NCBI GenBank assembly: GCA_029948255.1
Contig: JALIZF010001258.1
Coordinates: forward strand, 62,001 to 126,000
Direction: 5' to 3'
Length of the DNA: 64,000 nt
Source: Telmatactis stephensoni
Lineage: Eukaryota; Cnidaria; Anthozoa; Actiniaria; Isophelliidae
The translations under genes and the position numbers were made by a program. A model generated the notes under the pieces. The model made no database searches, was not told where the DNA came from, and saw only the letters and a program-made list of their open reading frames with translations. Positions 12,313 through 50,920 of the stretch are shown here, in pieces (position 1 is the stretch's first letter; each line of letters starts with the position of its first letter).

Positions 12313-12567
12313 CAGGCTCGTAACATGGTATATTTTCGTCTCACTGATCCCGGGATTTTACGGAAATTCTGATCCCTGAGTCCATATTTTTAGAAATTTT
12401 TGATCCCTAATCCTTGGTGCAAAAAACTAAGCTGATCCCTGATCCTGACCCAATGTCCCTGATCCTCGATCCCACCCATTTGATCCTTGAGCCCTGGCCT
12501 CTGATCCGTGATCCTGGCCATAATTTGGGGCTTGATCCCTGATCCCATATACCATGTTACGAGCCTG
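12313..12567. mobile_element. 255-bp MITE with 20-bp perfect TIRs and 6-bp TSD
   Basis: The termini caggctcgtaacatggtata and its exact reverse complement bound 255 bp. The hexamer ctgtat flanks both sides (12,307-12,312 and 12,568-12,573), a probable target-site duplication. The interior consists of degenerate gatccctgatcc repeats. It interrupts the third unit of the surrounding composite repeat, which gives the order of events. No transposase is encoded. Confidence 0.85.
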
Positions 12568-12760
12568 CTGTATCACTATAAGTGCAGAGCAGGTTAACTG
12601 GTTCGTTTAATGAACAATTTCCGGACTTTTCCTTTTTTACGCATTGGTTGTTTGCTAGAGTGGCTTTACGTTTTATGTCGTGCATTGCTATCGTGCATTA
12701 TTGTAGATCGCACAGTACCATGCATTATCTCGGTATCACGCAGAGCCAGTTAATGGACAA

Positions 12761-13103
12761 ATTCGAGACCTTCCCCCTCCTTTTACGCCATAGATTATTT
12801 GCTTTTACAAAAAGCAAGTGAGCAACAGAAAACCCACGCGCAACCAGATCGATGCTTCACTCGTACATTCTACTGATTTAAATATTTGCGCTCATTGCTG
12901 TTTAGTTTTAACCAATTCTTATAATTCAACTCGTTTTAATGAGAATTTCGCAAAGCCTGATTACCTAAAACATTATAAGACATCGGTGTAGGTTAGGTTT
13001 CGACCTTCTACTGAGGTAACGTCCACACATAAAATATATCTTTTTTTCTTGTCTTTTCGCTATCCATAGTGAAACGGCGCGTGTTTTCTTTAGACAAAGA
13101 ATA
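12761..13103. other. no gene seen
   Basis: No supported feature. Confidence 0.5.
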
Positions 13104-13345
13104 CTGCCGTTTTGGTGTGGACGCCGTGAGGCCTAGACGTGGCAAAAAAGATGTGTTTTCAAATTTTTACGGATTATCGTAGAAAACCGTTTTGGTGAAA
13201 ACGTAAGGTCTAGACGCTGCGATGTGGTTTCAAATTTTTTACGGATTATCGTACAAAAACCCTGCCGTTTTGGTGAGGACGTAAGGCCTAGACGTTGCAA
13301 AAACGATGCTTCTTCAAATTTATACGTGTTAGAGTGGACGTATAG
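13104..13345. repeat. ~79-bp tandem repeat, three copies
   Basis: Units start with ccgttttggtg at about 13,108, 13,187 and 13,266. Each continues with gacg, aggcctagacg, gatg, caaattttta and acggattatcgta. The block is bounded by weak inverted ends (taacgtccacac near 13,018; gtggacgtatagcc near 13,332), similar to the element at 54,604-54,741. Confidence 0.75.
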
Positions 13346-14397
13346 CCTGACCTATTCTAGATACAGTACGGAATAGACACTTAAAACCGCTTATTTCACC
13401 GTATTTGGAAAAGGTTTCTTGCGTCAAAGAGTTACTTTGCTTGCAGTCCTAAGCAGAAATAAATATTAGCGAAAGATCAAATGATAAGGATATCTATGGC
13501 ATTAAAATGACCGCGTCTTTCGCAATTTTTTATCTTTACATTATACGCCAAGATATAATCTTTGATTATCTTAATCGAAGTGTAGCTTTTCTGTTGATGT
13601 TTTGATGTTATTTTATCTTTTAAAGTGGGAAACTGACTTCCCGTTGTTGGCGCGCTCAAAGTTCCCTTCAGTTATCAGAATAACTCAGTTATTACTTGAG
13701 TAAAGTAGCCATTTGCTTTTATAATTGAGGAATAGCTGCTCTGCAGGGTCGAATTTCAGGATGTTATTTTTAATGTGGGGGAAACTCACATTTGTAGTAT
13801 AGGTAATGTAGTTTTACTTTTCTCAATGAAGAATAGTATAACATGAAGTTCTATGCATTACTTTCAACCAAATGAACCTTTTTAATTAATATATTTTACG
13901 CGCGTAAAGTCAAGATGCAAGGCGCACCCAGACCAACACTTCCATGCTGTTTCCGTGTTCTTCCATCAAAAATTAAACAAAATCAATCAACCGTTGCTAT
14001 CGACTCTAAAAGCATCAACATCGTGCCACTTAAAAGGGCCCACAAATTAATAACACAGCATGAATGCACTAAATAATCGTTTTGTGAATTTATAAACTAA
14101 GTATTCACCTTGGGATATGCGGCTGTGGATCCTGTTTGACAAAGGCTCTGCCTGGGTCCAGCGTCGCATCCGGCCCGCTCAGTTTGCTTAATGATTGTTC
14201 GAGAAAATGAAAAACATCCACACCACTTCTTTAGGTTAAAACAACAATTTTTATCGCAATTGTTCTTAGTCTACACATAGCTATTGAAGGATCTCAGACA
14301 TTCCTTTGAGAATCAATTGTTAAAAAAGTGGTAGCCAATGTGGCAAGAACAAGCAACGGACACTAATGAGTTATCTTTGGTTAAAGTTCATTGCAAA

Positions 14398-14817
14398 CCC
14401 GGGGGGGGGGGGGGGGACTCCTATATATAAGAGGACGGGGATGCTCGTCGGAAATTTTGAAAATGACCCCTAAAAGGTACCTGAGTGGGTGTGGCAACAA
14501 TTGATTTCTACCCCTAAAAGGTACCAATTCAAAATCAATAATAAAGAATTAAAGTAATGAAACACTTTGCTATCGATGTGCTGTAAAGATTCAATTCAGA
14601 TCATCGAAATCGTCCCTTTCATGCTTATTTTAGGTAGTTTATTTACTCCAAAACAGTCCCTAGAAGGTACCAGCTATGTCTCTAGTAGTCCACTTAAGTC
14701 TGGGACACCCTAAAAGGTACCAGATTGCAGATTTTGACCCCTAAAAGGTACGACGAGCATCCCCGTCCATTTACGATCGGAGTCCCAACCCACCCCCCTC
14801 CCCCCCCCCCCCCCGGG
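14398..14817. mobile_element. 420-bp foldback MITE with poly-G/poly-C termini and TSD
   Basis: It begins ccc followed by 16 G and ends with a poly-C run and ggg. Inside the tracts the arms pair again: ggactcc / ggagtcc and gacggggatgctcgtc / gacgagcatccccgtc. The interior repeats cccctaaaaggtac four to five times. The flanks attgcaaa(c) at 14,390 and 14,818 are a probable 8-9-bp target-site duplication. The same terminal architecture recurs at 54,128-54,551. Confidence 0.85.
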
Positions 14818-15762
14818 ATTGCAAACTCTTGAATGAACTTCAACCAACAATTTCTCATAAGCGCCTGATAAGACAATGGCTAGTAATGGCTGCCGTGACG
14901 TCGAACCAGCGATTTCTAAAAGCACTTGAAAGAGGGTCTCAATGGGGTAGTGGCTGTTACGGTTAACGGTTAACCCCATTGAGACGCTCTTGAAAGCTAC
15001 AAAAGAAAACACTCGACAACCGATTGAATTGGTTGTTTTTTTCTTAACACCAAATTTAGATCTTTTTTCTGTTCTTGGAAGGAAAAAGTTTTTCTTTAGA
15101 AAATAGTTAGAAGCTAAGGATATAACCACTGTTCATGTTCTACAATCGGACGAAATCCACAGAATAGAAATCTACAGAATAGAGCAGCAAGTGATAACAT
15201 CTGCGCATGTCTCCGACTTCTATTGTCTTGGACAAATGGATAATTTTGAAAGGATTATTTCTAGCTGTTCGTACTTCTGCGCTCGACTGTAATGCTCCGA
15301 AAAACTTTGGGGAGACTATATACGACTCTCTTTATGAGAGAGGTAGCCCTAAGCCAGGTTAAAACCGTAATTGAGGCCACTTCCGTCCAGCGGTTCGCGC
15401 ATACTCGTCATGTTATCACTTGCTTTAACAGTATAGAGCACTGTTGCTGCTATAAAAAATGCTGAGTTTTTGCCAAAAAAATGAAACCTCAGAATCTCAT
15501 TCCTGGTATATAAATTTCATGGTTTCTGATTGGCTTACGCACAAAAATGGAGCTCAAGATTCTCCAATTTGATTGGCTAAGATAGAAACCCACGTTCACG
15601 TGATAGTACATTCTCGGCATACCTTCCCACCTCAAAAGCACTGTGGTCAATCATAGAGCATAGAACTAGAATTAATTATTGACTAGCGCTAACCCACTTT
15701 CGAACAACTGTGTTGATGGTATTAGACTAAATGTTCAAAATGCGGCTAGAGAGAATCCAGGT
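14818..15762. other. no gene seen
   Basis: No exon found. A small inverted repeat (ggtctcaatgggg ... ccccattgagac) lies at about 14,935-14,985. Confidence 0.5.
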
Positions 15763-15832
15763 AGTCTCCATCGCAGCCGCTACAGGTGTCGTCACGCAAA
15801 GTACGACACTGGTAGCGGCTGCGAGGGAGACT
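15763..15832. repeat. 30-bp-arm hairpin
   Basis: Arms 15,763-15,792 and 15,803-15,832 are reverse complements at about 27 of 30 positions around a 10-nt loop. Core: cgcagccgctac / gtagcggctgcg. Confidence 0.8.
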
Positions 15833-16079
15833 AGGTTCCAGGGGAATGAAATTAAAGAATATTTGCTACTAGAATCACTATTTTATCCCCTCATTCCATA
15901 TTTTTTACCTCATTTTGAATTGCTTTGCATACTCTTAACCCAACCACAATATCACAGACTTAAAATGAGGATAATTCTAAACACACTCGTTTCTTTATTT
16001 TTGATTAAGATTATATCGGCCTTTTGGCAATTGGTTGCCGGTTATGCTGATTCTGATACAATCACGTTTCTTGTTTTAG

Positions 16080-27814
<11,735 letters not shown>

Positions 27815-28628
27815 AATTTCAAAGCTGGTAACGAACGCGAACTGCCACCAGATGATCTTCAAAACTTGTCACCCTTCGAGTCTTGCGTTACTAGTTACTT
27901 GCGTCATTTAACAACGCCTCACGCAATCTTCGACATTTTCCTCTGCTGGCACTACCGTTACATTTGACGTCAAAATCAACCACAGAGAATTCTCTTGCCT
28001 GTTCAGTCAACAAAAGTTGTTTTAACCTCGCGGAAAAATGCAATCGATGGAATTAGTAAAGATAAGAGTGCCTTTTAGCAAGACAGCTTTCAAAGAAACT
28101 CATATTGGACCAAATGGATAAATAACACTTTATTGACCCTTGATCAGCCATTTCCTATTGATGCCTAATCGATTGACGTCATCTAGCTGTATCAGACCGC
28201 GGTAAATCAAGTGCTAGACGATAGATGTCTGTGGCTTTCTCTCTCTGATAGGAAAACATAGCGCTCCCCTTGAACTGAGGACAACCCAAACACTCTTGAA
28301 ACCGAAAATGGCTTTAATCTTGTATTTCTACCTTATCAGCCAGAGAAAAAAAATCATGGTAACAAAATCAAACAAATAAAGATAGTCATAACATTTATTT
28401 AAAGAAAAAAGTGCAAAAATAACTTTCTACTTCCGATATTCTTGTATTGATAGCATCTTCAATTTGTTTCTGAGCCAAAAAACGGCAGCGAAAACATGCT
28501 CTATCTTGTTTCTGAGCCAAAAAGAAAAAAAAGGCAGCGAAAACATATTTCTATCTGATGAATTTTGATCTTATAAAGATCACAATATCAGTAATCAGAT
28601 TTTATTTTCCTCCACTCTCGTCCCCCAG
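27815..28628 (+). other. ferlin 3' flank, presumed 3' UTR and intergenic
   Basis: AT-rich, with many scattered gtcacgca motifs on either side of the last exon. An AATAAA-like run occurs at 28,373-28,380. A 52-bp unit (gtttctgagccaaaaa...ggcagcgaaaacat) is duplicated at about 28,465-28,550. No further exon is required by the gene model. Confidence 0.4.
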
Positions 28629-28704
28629 AGCCCACAGTCATACCGTCCAGCCGAATGCATTGTCTACCTATCGCCATCCCTCCCTTCCGCTGGAAAAATA
28701 TAAT
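28629..28704 (+). other. exon-like segment, possible alternative ferlin end
   Basis: A strong acceptor (polypyrimidine tract then tcgtcccccag) is followed by a frame that would join in phase 0 to the membrane exon, giving SPQSYRPAECIVYLSPSLPS and a stop after AGKI. There is no homology to ferlin tails. It may be fortuitous; the exon at 27,782 is the better candidate. Confidence 0.2.
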
Positions 28705-29460
28705 CTGGCTGAAGCGCAGAAATTCATGACACCAATAATAGTAACTGCTGCAATATCTCTGATGTAGTGGTGGTTAGTAAGAGGGAAGGGAGGGTTGGGA
28801 GGGAGGATGAAAATTTACGGGGTGATACTACTCTCTGATTGTTGTTACAGTTTCATTGTTGAATAGCTATCTAAGCACATATAAGGGGGGGGGGATGTAT
28901 ACGTAATAGTGGAGATATTGGGTTGATAGTAACTCTTTCTCGATGAAGTACGTACCTTATTTAGGTTCCGCATATGCCTCGCTCGCCGGGGAAACTGAAC
29001 GAATTAAATGTGCACAAATGTGAAACACCGCACCGGTCAGGTAATCTCCACAATGTGGTGTCTGTGTGGACCCAGTTCCATCATTAGGGCCACTATAAAG
29101 CTGTCCAAACTCTTTCAAACGATGCTTGAAATTTCTCAAAAAGTTGCTCAAAAGTTGCTCCAAAAATCTAAAAGTTGCTCCAAAAATGCCCGAAAATCAA
29201 GTTGCTACAATGTACATGTTGCTTTTCGTAGATGCTAATTATAACCATTCAAAGGAAGATTTCTAATCATTTGTCTGATGATTTTTTAAAATATAATACT
29301 ACACCTGTAATTTGTTGGCATCCGCAGCCGCCGCCATTTTTAATTTGTGTAAAGTAAACGCTGACCACCTGGATCGCCTTTTTAACCGGTAGATTACTTC
29401 TCCATAAGCTCTAACTCAGTCCCGAACCCAAAAAACCTTCTCCAAAATGGCGGCCGAAAT
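28705..29460. other. no gene seen
   Basis: No supported exon. Repeated gttgctc(c)aaaa motifs at 29,140-29,185 recur near 30,335. Confidence 0.5.
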
Positions 29461-29831
29461 GTTTTTCAATCTAAGACGTAATGATCCCTGAAATACTAAA
29501 GAATATGTTTCACTTAGTAACCGTGCAAAAATTTAGAAACTTCCAGTGAAAATCCGTAGAGATATGAATTTTTGAAATTTGATAATTTTACAGACAAATG
29601 TATATCTGGGGTATAGCATATACCTCCAGCCATACATTTTCTATAAAATTTCACAATTTGAAAAATTAATTAAAGTCCTTATGACACATATATTTTTATA
29701 TGAAAATATGCGTCATAGGGACTTTAATACCTCTGTGGATTTTCATTGGAACTTTCAAAATTTTTGCACAGTTACTAAGTGATACATACTATTTAGTATT
29801 TTAGGGATCATTAGGTCTTAGGTTGAAAAAC
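29461..29831. mobile_element. long-arm foldback element with nested hairpin
   Basis: Outer arms of about 110 bp pair (gtttttcaatctaagac ... aatgatccctgaaatactaa with the complement at 29,800-29,831). An inner hairpin at about 29,668-29,728 pairs attaaagtcc(t)atgac with gtcatagggactttaat. Similar architecture is seen at 47,424-47,783 and 63,061-63,391. Confidence 0.85.
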
Positions 29832-29842
29832 AAAACTTATGT

Positions 29843-30110
29843 TACAGTGCTGCGCCTCGAACCGTTGCCACTACCACAAAGTTTTTGATTACTTTTTGAC
29901 ATCTTTTTGACAACTTTGAATACCGCTAACCAATTAGATACTGGCGCTTCACTTTGATGTCTCGATAGGCGGAGTTTGTACATCATATCGAAACATCAAA
30001 GTGAAGCGACGATATTTAATTGGTTAGCGGTATTCAAGGTTGTCAAAAAGATGTCAAAAATCAATCAAAAACTTTGTGGAAGTGGCAACGGTTCGAAGCG
30101 CAGCACTGTA
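29843..30110. mobile_element. 268-bp foldback element, ~115-bp arms
   Basis: Arms begin tacagtgctgcg and end cgcagcactgta and are nearly perfect through accgctaaccaattaga / aattggttagcggt. They meet at a short loop near 29,975. It lies 12 bp from the preceding foldback. Confidence 0.9.
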
Positions 30111-30744
30111 ATGATCGGCGGCTGTTTTAGAGAAAGTCCTATTAGTTAGATACTGAATGGTGTTTACAAACTGTATTATGACCCATGAAGCGAACTGAAG
30201 AATTAATTTTAGTATTTAATTTAGTACACCTGTTTAATTTCTTTTAGATTGTGGAAATGTATAAGAAAAAGCAAAACAAAACAAAACAAAATAAGTTGCT
30301 CGAAAGAAAACTGAACTTGCCCGAAATCGGAAAAAGTTGCTCCAAAATTGTCGAGCAACTTGTGGACGACATGTACAGCCCTAGCTTTTATGCTTACAAT
30401 TATACCAAAATGAGAAGAACTGAAAACAAATCATTTTTAATCTAAACTTCAAAAATTACGACGTGAAAAGTCGAGATTTTCCCATAGCAGGCTGAAGCTG
30501 TAGTGTACTGCTTGTTTAAACAATGACGTTTTTAAAAGTCCCGTCCTCTCTGTCACACAAGCCAAGATATATTTTATCGAGGCAGTGAAATATGCCTTGA
30601 AAACACATGGTTTTGCTACATGAGACAAACTTTTATCGATAAAATGTGCCCTGGCAACACATGGTTTTGACTTTGATTGGCACACATGACGCATGCGCGT
30701 GCACATAAACGTTCTCTTGACCGTATTTGTGAGACAAAAACGCC

Positions 30745-30900
30745 AGAATACTGACTTTGAATGAGTAGTGAACGAACCGCACTGTGCTGTTAATGAGCAT
30801 GACCGGTCCGGCCGTGTTGTGTACAAAAACATTGGGAATTCTTGCCGTGAAGGTGCCGTTATCGTGCCGTTTCGATTCCAAAGTCATGCTAAAACTTCTA
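30745..30900. mobile_element. foldback family A, diverged copy
   Basis: Recognisable core gaacgaaccgcac, tgtacaaaaacattgggaat, tcttgccgtgaaggtgccg. The ends are diverged (actttgaatgag / caaagtcatgctaa). Confidence 0.55.
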
Positions 30901-31635
30901 ATCATATCGTCGATTTCTATCAAGACGCGGATGGAGAGCCGTCTAGGCGTTCAATAGGTGCCGAAATGGGTACTTGATCTATACTTGACTTGACACAAGT
31001 GTTGTACTTGACAACATGTAGACATACCATGTCACAGCTGTGAGTGAAGATCGATATGTGTGTGTGAAGATAAGGTGGGAGGGAAAATAGCTCCGAGAGG
31101 TTCGAAATAGAAACCAGAAAGAGACACGTTACTGATAAGCTCGCTATTCCTAGATGATTTTAACCTTTCTGCGTTAACAAGCTTTTTGTGTTTATGCCAC
31201 AGCAAAATTTCTTGGAGTGTTTTCCAAATAGTACCCCCTCAATGGTAGGCAAAACATTGATAACAACTTTATTACTCCTAAACTTATTTGGAGTTTCAAA
31301 AAACCTCTCTCACAAAATCTGATACTCCCATCTAGTTCCCCAAAATAACATACCCACACAGACACACACACACAATTTTACCGACCACTCCCCCCCCATC
31401 ATGTTCTATGCGTTAATAAATGAAAGCCCCCTTAAATATGCCATTTAATTTTTATAAGACATAAAACAAAAACAACAACAAAAACAACAATAAATAAATA
31501 AACTGTCTAAATCTACGTAACATATACGTCAAAAACTTCAGTTATACCCCTGATCGTATAAAAATTCGATCAGGCCCGAAACCTATAATGAAATTAATAA
31601 AGAAATAACCTACAGAGGAAAAAAGATAAAAAATT
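30901..31635. other. no gene seen
   Basis: No supported exon; a short CA-rich and C-rich patch lies near 31,355-31,400. Confidence 0.5.
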
Positions 31636-31668
<33 letters not shown>

Positions 31669-31758
31669 GGATGAAAGGAAGGAAGATAGGAAAAAAGGAA
31701 GGAAGGAAGGAAGGAAGGAAGGAAGGAACGAACGAACGAACGAACCGCCGAACGAAAG

Positions 31759-31789
<31 letters not shown>

Positions 31790-31792
31790 AAA
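31636..31792. repeat. (GAAA)n/(GGAA)n microsatellite
   Basis: Purine tetranucleotide tract with gaaa, ggaa and gaac blocks; open frames through it are artefacts. Confidence 0.97.
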
Positions 31793-31859
31793 TGGTTCAA
31801 TTACTTATGTTATAACATTTATTTATGCAGTTTGTTTTTCATATCATTCTCACTGATTT

Positions 31860-32185
31860 CAGTTGTGTGAACTAAGGAATTAAAAGATATTTGGCATGAG
31901 TGGTTGGCGGATTCAAAACATATCTCCAGCGGAAAAAAGAAAAGGGCACCATTACTATGAGTAATACAATTTATCTTAAGTATCATCTCATTCGTATACA
32001 TCTTTTCTCAGCGTGTGAAATAAAGGATTTTGCACGACTTGTTCGTGGGTTCAGAACGGTATATGAAAACTTACCTTCAGCGAAAAATGAAAATAGCACA
32101 CAGTTACGCAGTAATGTAGTTTGTTTATCTGTACTTTTGTCTCATTCGTATACTTTATTACTCGGGCGAAACAATGAATTAAAAG
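31860..32185. repeat. diverged ~160-bp tandem duplication
   Basis: Copies share gtgtgaa(c)ta(a)gga, gtgg(t)tt...ttca(a)aac, ccagcgaaaaa, and tctcattcgtatac (31,988 and 32,141). Confidence 0.6.
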
Positions 32186-33585
32186 AAATTTTGCACGACT
32201 GATAGGATGTTTTGATCTCTCTCTTCTGTCCCCGCTATCACTTGTGACGTCATCACTGAGTATGACATCACTTGCCGACTAACACTTTCCGGACACGTAC
32301 GGTGTGCCTCAGAAAAACTAGAAACGACTTACGTTGTCATTGAAGAGCACTTTTGTGAGCCAAAGTGCCCAAGTGTTTCAGCACTCGAGACATATTGATT
32401 ACGGCTTTTAATATTTTGGATCCGTCTTGTTCCACAGTCCTCCAATAATCAGTTCAAGAAAAAGTGCTTTTTACTAGTTGTGGTATAATTTTTCAACTGG
32501 TTAATTTTTCCTAGGGTTGCTCAATTTAAGCCTAAGTTTTATGGTGGATAATTTTTTTATAGTTTGAAGTGAACGAACGTGAAGGAAGTTGTTCATTTGC
32601 GAAGGTGAATGTAAAACGGTTTGTAAATGATGCCCTAAAACGGAAGGTAAAGCGATCCGGCTCTGAGATGCGAAAAAGTGAACACAAACGACTCCTACGT
32701 CAGCTGCCCACATCTGCGTATCCTTTTGATTCGATTCATTTTCCCATTTTTCTAATTAGATCAATGACCTTTGTTCAATGAATTTCGCCCCCATAATTTC
32801 TCCAAAAAAGACTGGACTTCCTGGTGAAAGCGAGTTTCTTTCTGCAAAAACGAATCGTGTAAAAGATCTTAAAATATGTTAAGGGCCTTCCATACGAGCA
32901 AAAAATTTCCTACGAAAAATTTATCATCAGTGTTGTAGAGTGCATTTTTCGCAGAACATTTGCTCGTATAAAGGGCTCAGGATGCAACAAGCGAGCGCAG
33001 TGGGAACTGAAGATCGCCAGGCTCCTGTTTTCAAACTATTGTTGCAATCGTTGCTAACTGCACGTCCGAACTTATAACGCGATCAAGTCATCAACACTTC
33101 GTTCAAACTGTTTTCATTGGTTCTGCCAAGCACAAAAGAAAATATGCCAGGCTTGGAGAATTGATAGCTGTCAGCTAGGCTGTCAAGAATTCCACCAGCC
33201 CGTCCCGAACTACAGGAAGCATGAAAAAATTGTTAGATTTCTGCTTACTATTTGTCTAGACTTCTATAAAAAAGAAAAAGATGGAGAGGGAGAATCAAAA
33301 AAGAAAGAAAAACAACCGAAATAAGAAAGTATAAAAATTACTTGAATGTGCAGTGTCGTCTTCAGAGACCGGGGTTCCTGAATATAATATGATTGCGGAG
33401 GACTGAGGCCATGTTATGCTCGCAAATGCTCGCACGGTAATTTCGGACTCCGAAGGAAATACCGTAAAAATATCGGAAGCCCCGAGGTTGTGCTCGGAGC
33501 CGATGTTTCGATTTCATGACAGCTTCATTATAAAGTGGGTGGATTTGTGGCAATTCTTTTTATTTCCTATGAATTAGCACAAGTT
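32186..33585. other. upstream region of the GRK gene
   Basis: No coding exon seen. The stretch from about 33,340 is less AT-rich than its surroundings and presumably holds the GRK promoter and 5' leader. No specific element can be assigned. Confidence 0.4.
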
Positions 33586-49276
<15,691 letters not shown>

Positions 49277-50760
49277 GTTTGCTCAGGGTAGAACACATGC
49301 AATTTTTGTAACGCTGCGGCGCGCAACAAAATGTTTTTGGGTGTGTCACACGATGCAGCAGTGGGGATATGTATATATGATTTATTGAGTTACATAACAG
49401 TGATAGTATTACAAGCCAGCAGCAAAGTCTAGGTAGTTACGTTTCATCGGAATCGATGGTAAATATTTATGAACAATTATTTTTTGTCTGTATCAGAGGG
49501 TCATCCTTATTACGAAGGTTTTACTGTGCTTGACTCTAGTAAGGTCGTTTTGTTGGTTTAGATGGGCTGAAGAACAGCAGTCATTGTATAAGTACATGTG
49601 TCGTCTGTACCTACACAACATGTATAACTAAACTTCTTTTTCAATATTGAAAATCTTTTTTATCTATATTAGCTAGGTAGTGTTACATATTGTTTTAGCA
49701 GTTTCTAACGATATTAGAATTTGTTTATTCGCCATACGTTATAACGTGGTTCTAAAACTGTCTCGAATGATCAATTGTCCCGGTGGCATAGTATTCTACA
49801 GTGTAATTTGCAATGGCCTTCACTCACTCTGGTCTAGATTTGCAATCCGCTGAACCCTAAAATTTGTAAAAAAAATCTATTCTTCAGTATATACATTTGC
49901 GCATCAGGATTTCTTCCATAATGGATTTTCAAAAGTCATGTATTTTCTCGTGGTGGTGGTCCCTTGTTCGACTTAGTTAGCATTTTTTCAGATCTTTAAA
50001 TGTAGACTATTGGATCGTATTGGTACTGTGAGGTATTCTTGGGTTGCATGTGACGTCACGGCAGCCATCTTGGATGAACTTCAACAACACATGGATTTCC
50101 TTGTTTGTTCATCCATCATGGCTACCGCTGTATTGTCTTCTGAATTCCAAAAGGAATGGATGAAACCCAGCAACTCTCTACATTTTGAGAATCCGAAATG
50201 GAGAAATCACTTTTCTGAAAGCAAAATTGTTATAAGTCCTCAAAGTCACCATGCGTCGATTTTACTTATAAACACAGTTGTGGGATCATTTTAATTCCGG
50301 TGACTCTGTGTAAAAAGAAATTCGTCAGTTTACTAGTAATCATTATTATGCGTTTGCTTGTTACCTATTCTCCGTCCATCAGTGACTGTCAGAATATTTT
50401 TAACTGAGTCCATGTAATAATTATTGGATATCAATTCGCTTTGGTCACCAAGATATCATAGGGCCTATGTATCGTTGTCATCGAGTTGTACTTTTTCACG
50501 CTAAACTATATATTGTGTGAATTGGAAAAATCGTACTCAAAGTTGTATATTGTAAGTTAACCGTGATCAATACTTAGTAGTGTGTGAATGTTAGTTAAAA
50601 AATGAACACGTGCAAATATTGTAAATAACTTGACAAATTATTTTAAGAATCAATGGTTCTTATCTTCAATATAAATATTGCTTCTGTTTATCTTGGTGTC
50701 TATTTCATTTCTTCATTATTAGTAGTTTTTGTCCAGACATTTTGAGACTTGTTGCGCCGT
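49277..50760 (+). other. GRK 3' flank, presumed 3' UTR
   Basis: No further exon is required. A 94-codon open frame around 50,010-50,294 includes a gtgacgtcacggcagccatc motif common in animal repeats and shows no protein homology I recognise. AATATAAATA near 50,670 is a candidate weak poly(A) signal. Confidence 0.4.
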
Positions 50761-50920
50761 CTTTAGCCTGCGTAAAAGGCTCTTGAGGAAGGAGGAGGGA
50801 GAGGGGAGAAAAAAGTGGAGGGGAGGGAAGAGAGGGAAGTGGAATTGAGAGGGGGAAATAGCTCCCTTTCTCACCCTACCATCTCTTTCCCCTCCCCTGC
50901 GGCGTTACGCAGGCTAGATT
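50761..50920. repeat. purine/pyrimidine-rich foldback
   Basis: tagcctgcgtaa at one end and ttacgcaggcta at the other enclose a GGAG-rich then CTCC-rich stretch able to fold back. A related fragment (cacacgcaggcta) lies near 59,695. Confidence 0.6.

Larger units (their letters stand above)
11690..12740. repeat. composite repeat: diverged ~170-bp units around a minisatellite
   Basis: Three diverged units (about 11,690-11,860, 12,119-12,306, 12,574-12,760) share the order gtagat(c/t)gcac..., gcatta, ccctgt, cagagc(a/c)(g)gtt...ctggttcgtttaatga, and ggacttttccttttttacg. Between units 1 and 2 the 13-bp minisatellite has expanded. Between units 2 and 3 a MITE-like element has inserted. Confidence 0.75.

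Noticed and set aside
11868..12323. 151-codon open frame and two overlapping frames with the same repeated peptide
   Set aside because: A 13-bp minisatellite cycles through all frames; no gene signals.
32569..32781. 70-codon frame upstream of the GRK
   Set aside because: No homology, no splice link in phase to the GRK first exon; probably chance.
50010..50294. 94-codon frame after the GRK
   Set aside because: It lies in the presumed 3' UTR, includes a common repeat motif and lacks homology or splice partners.
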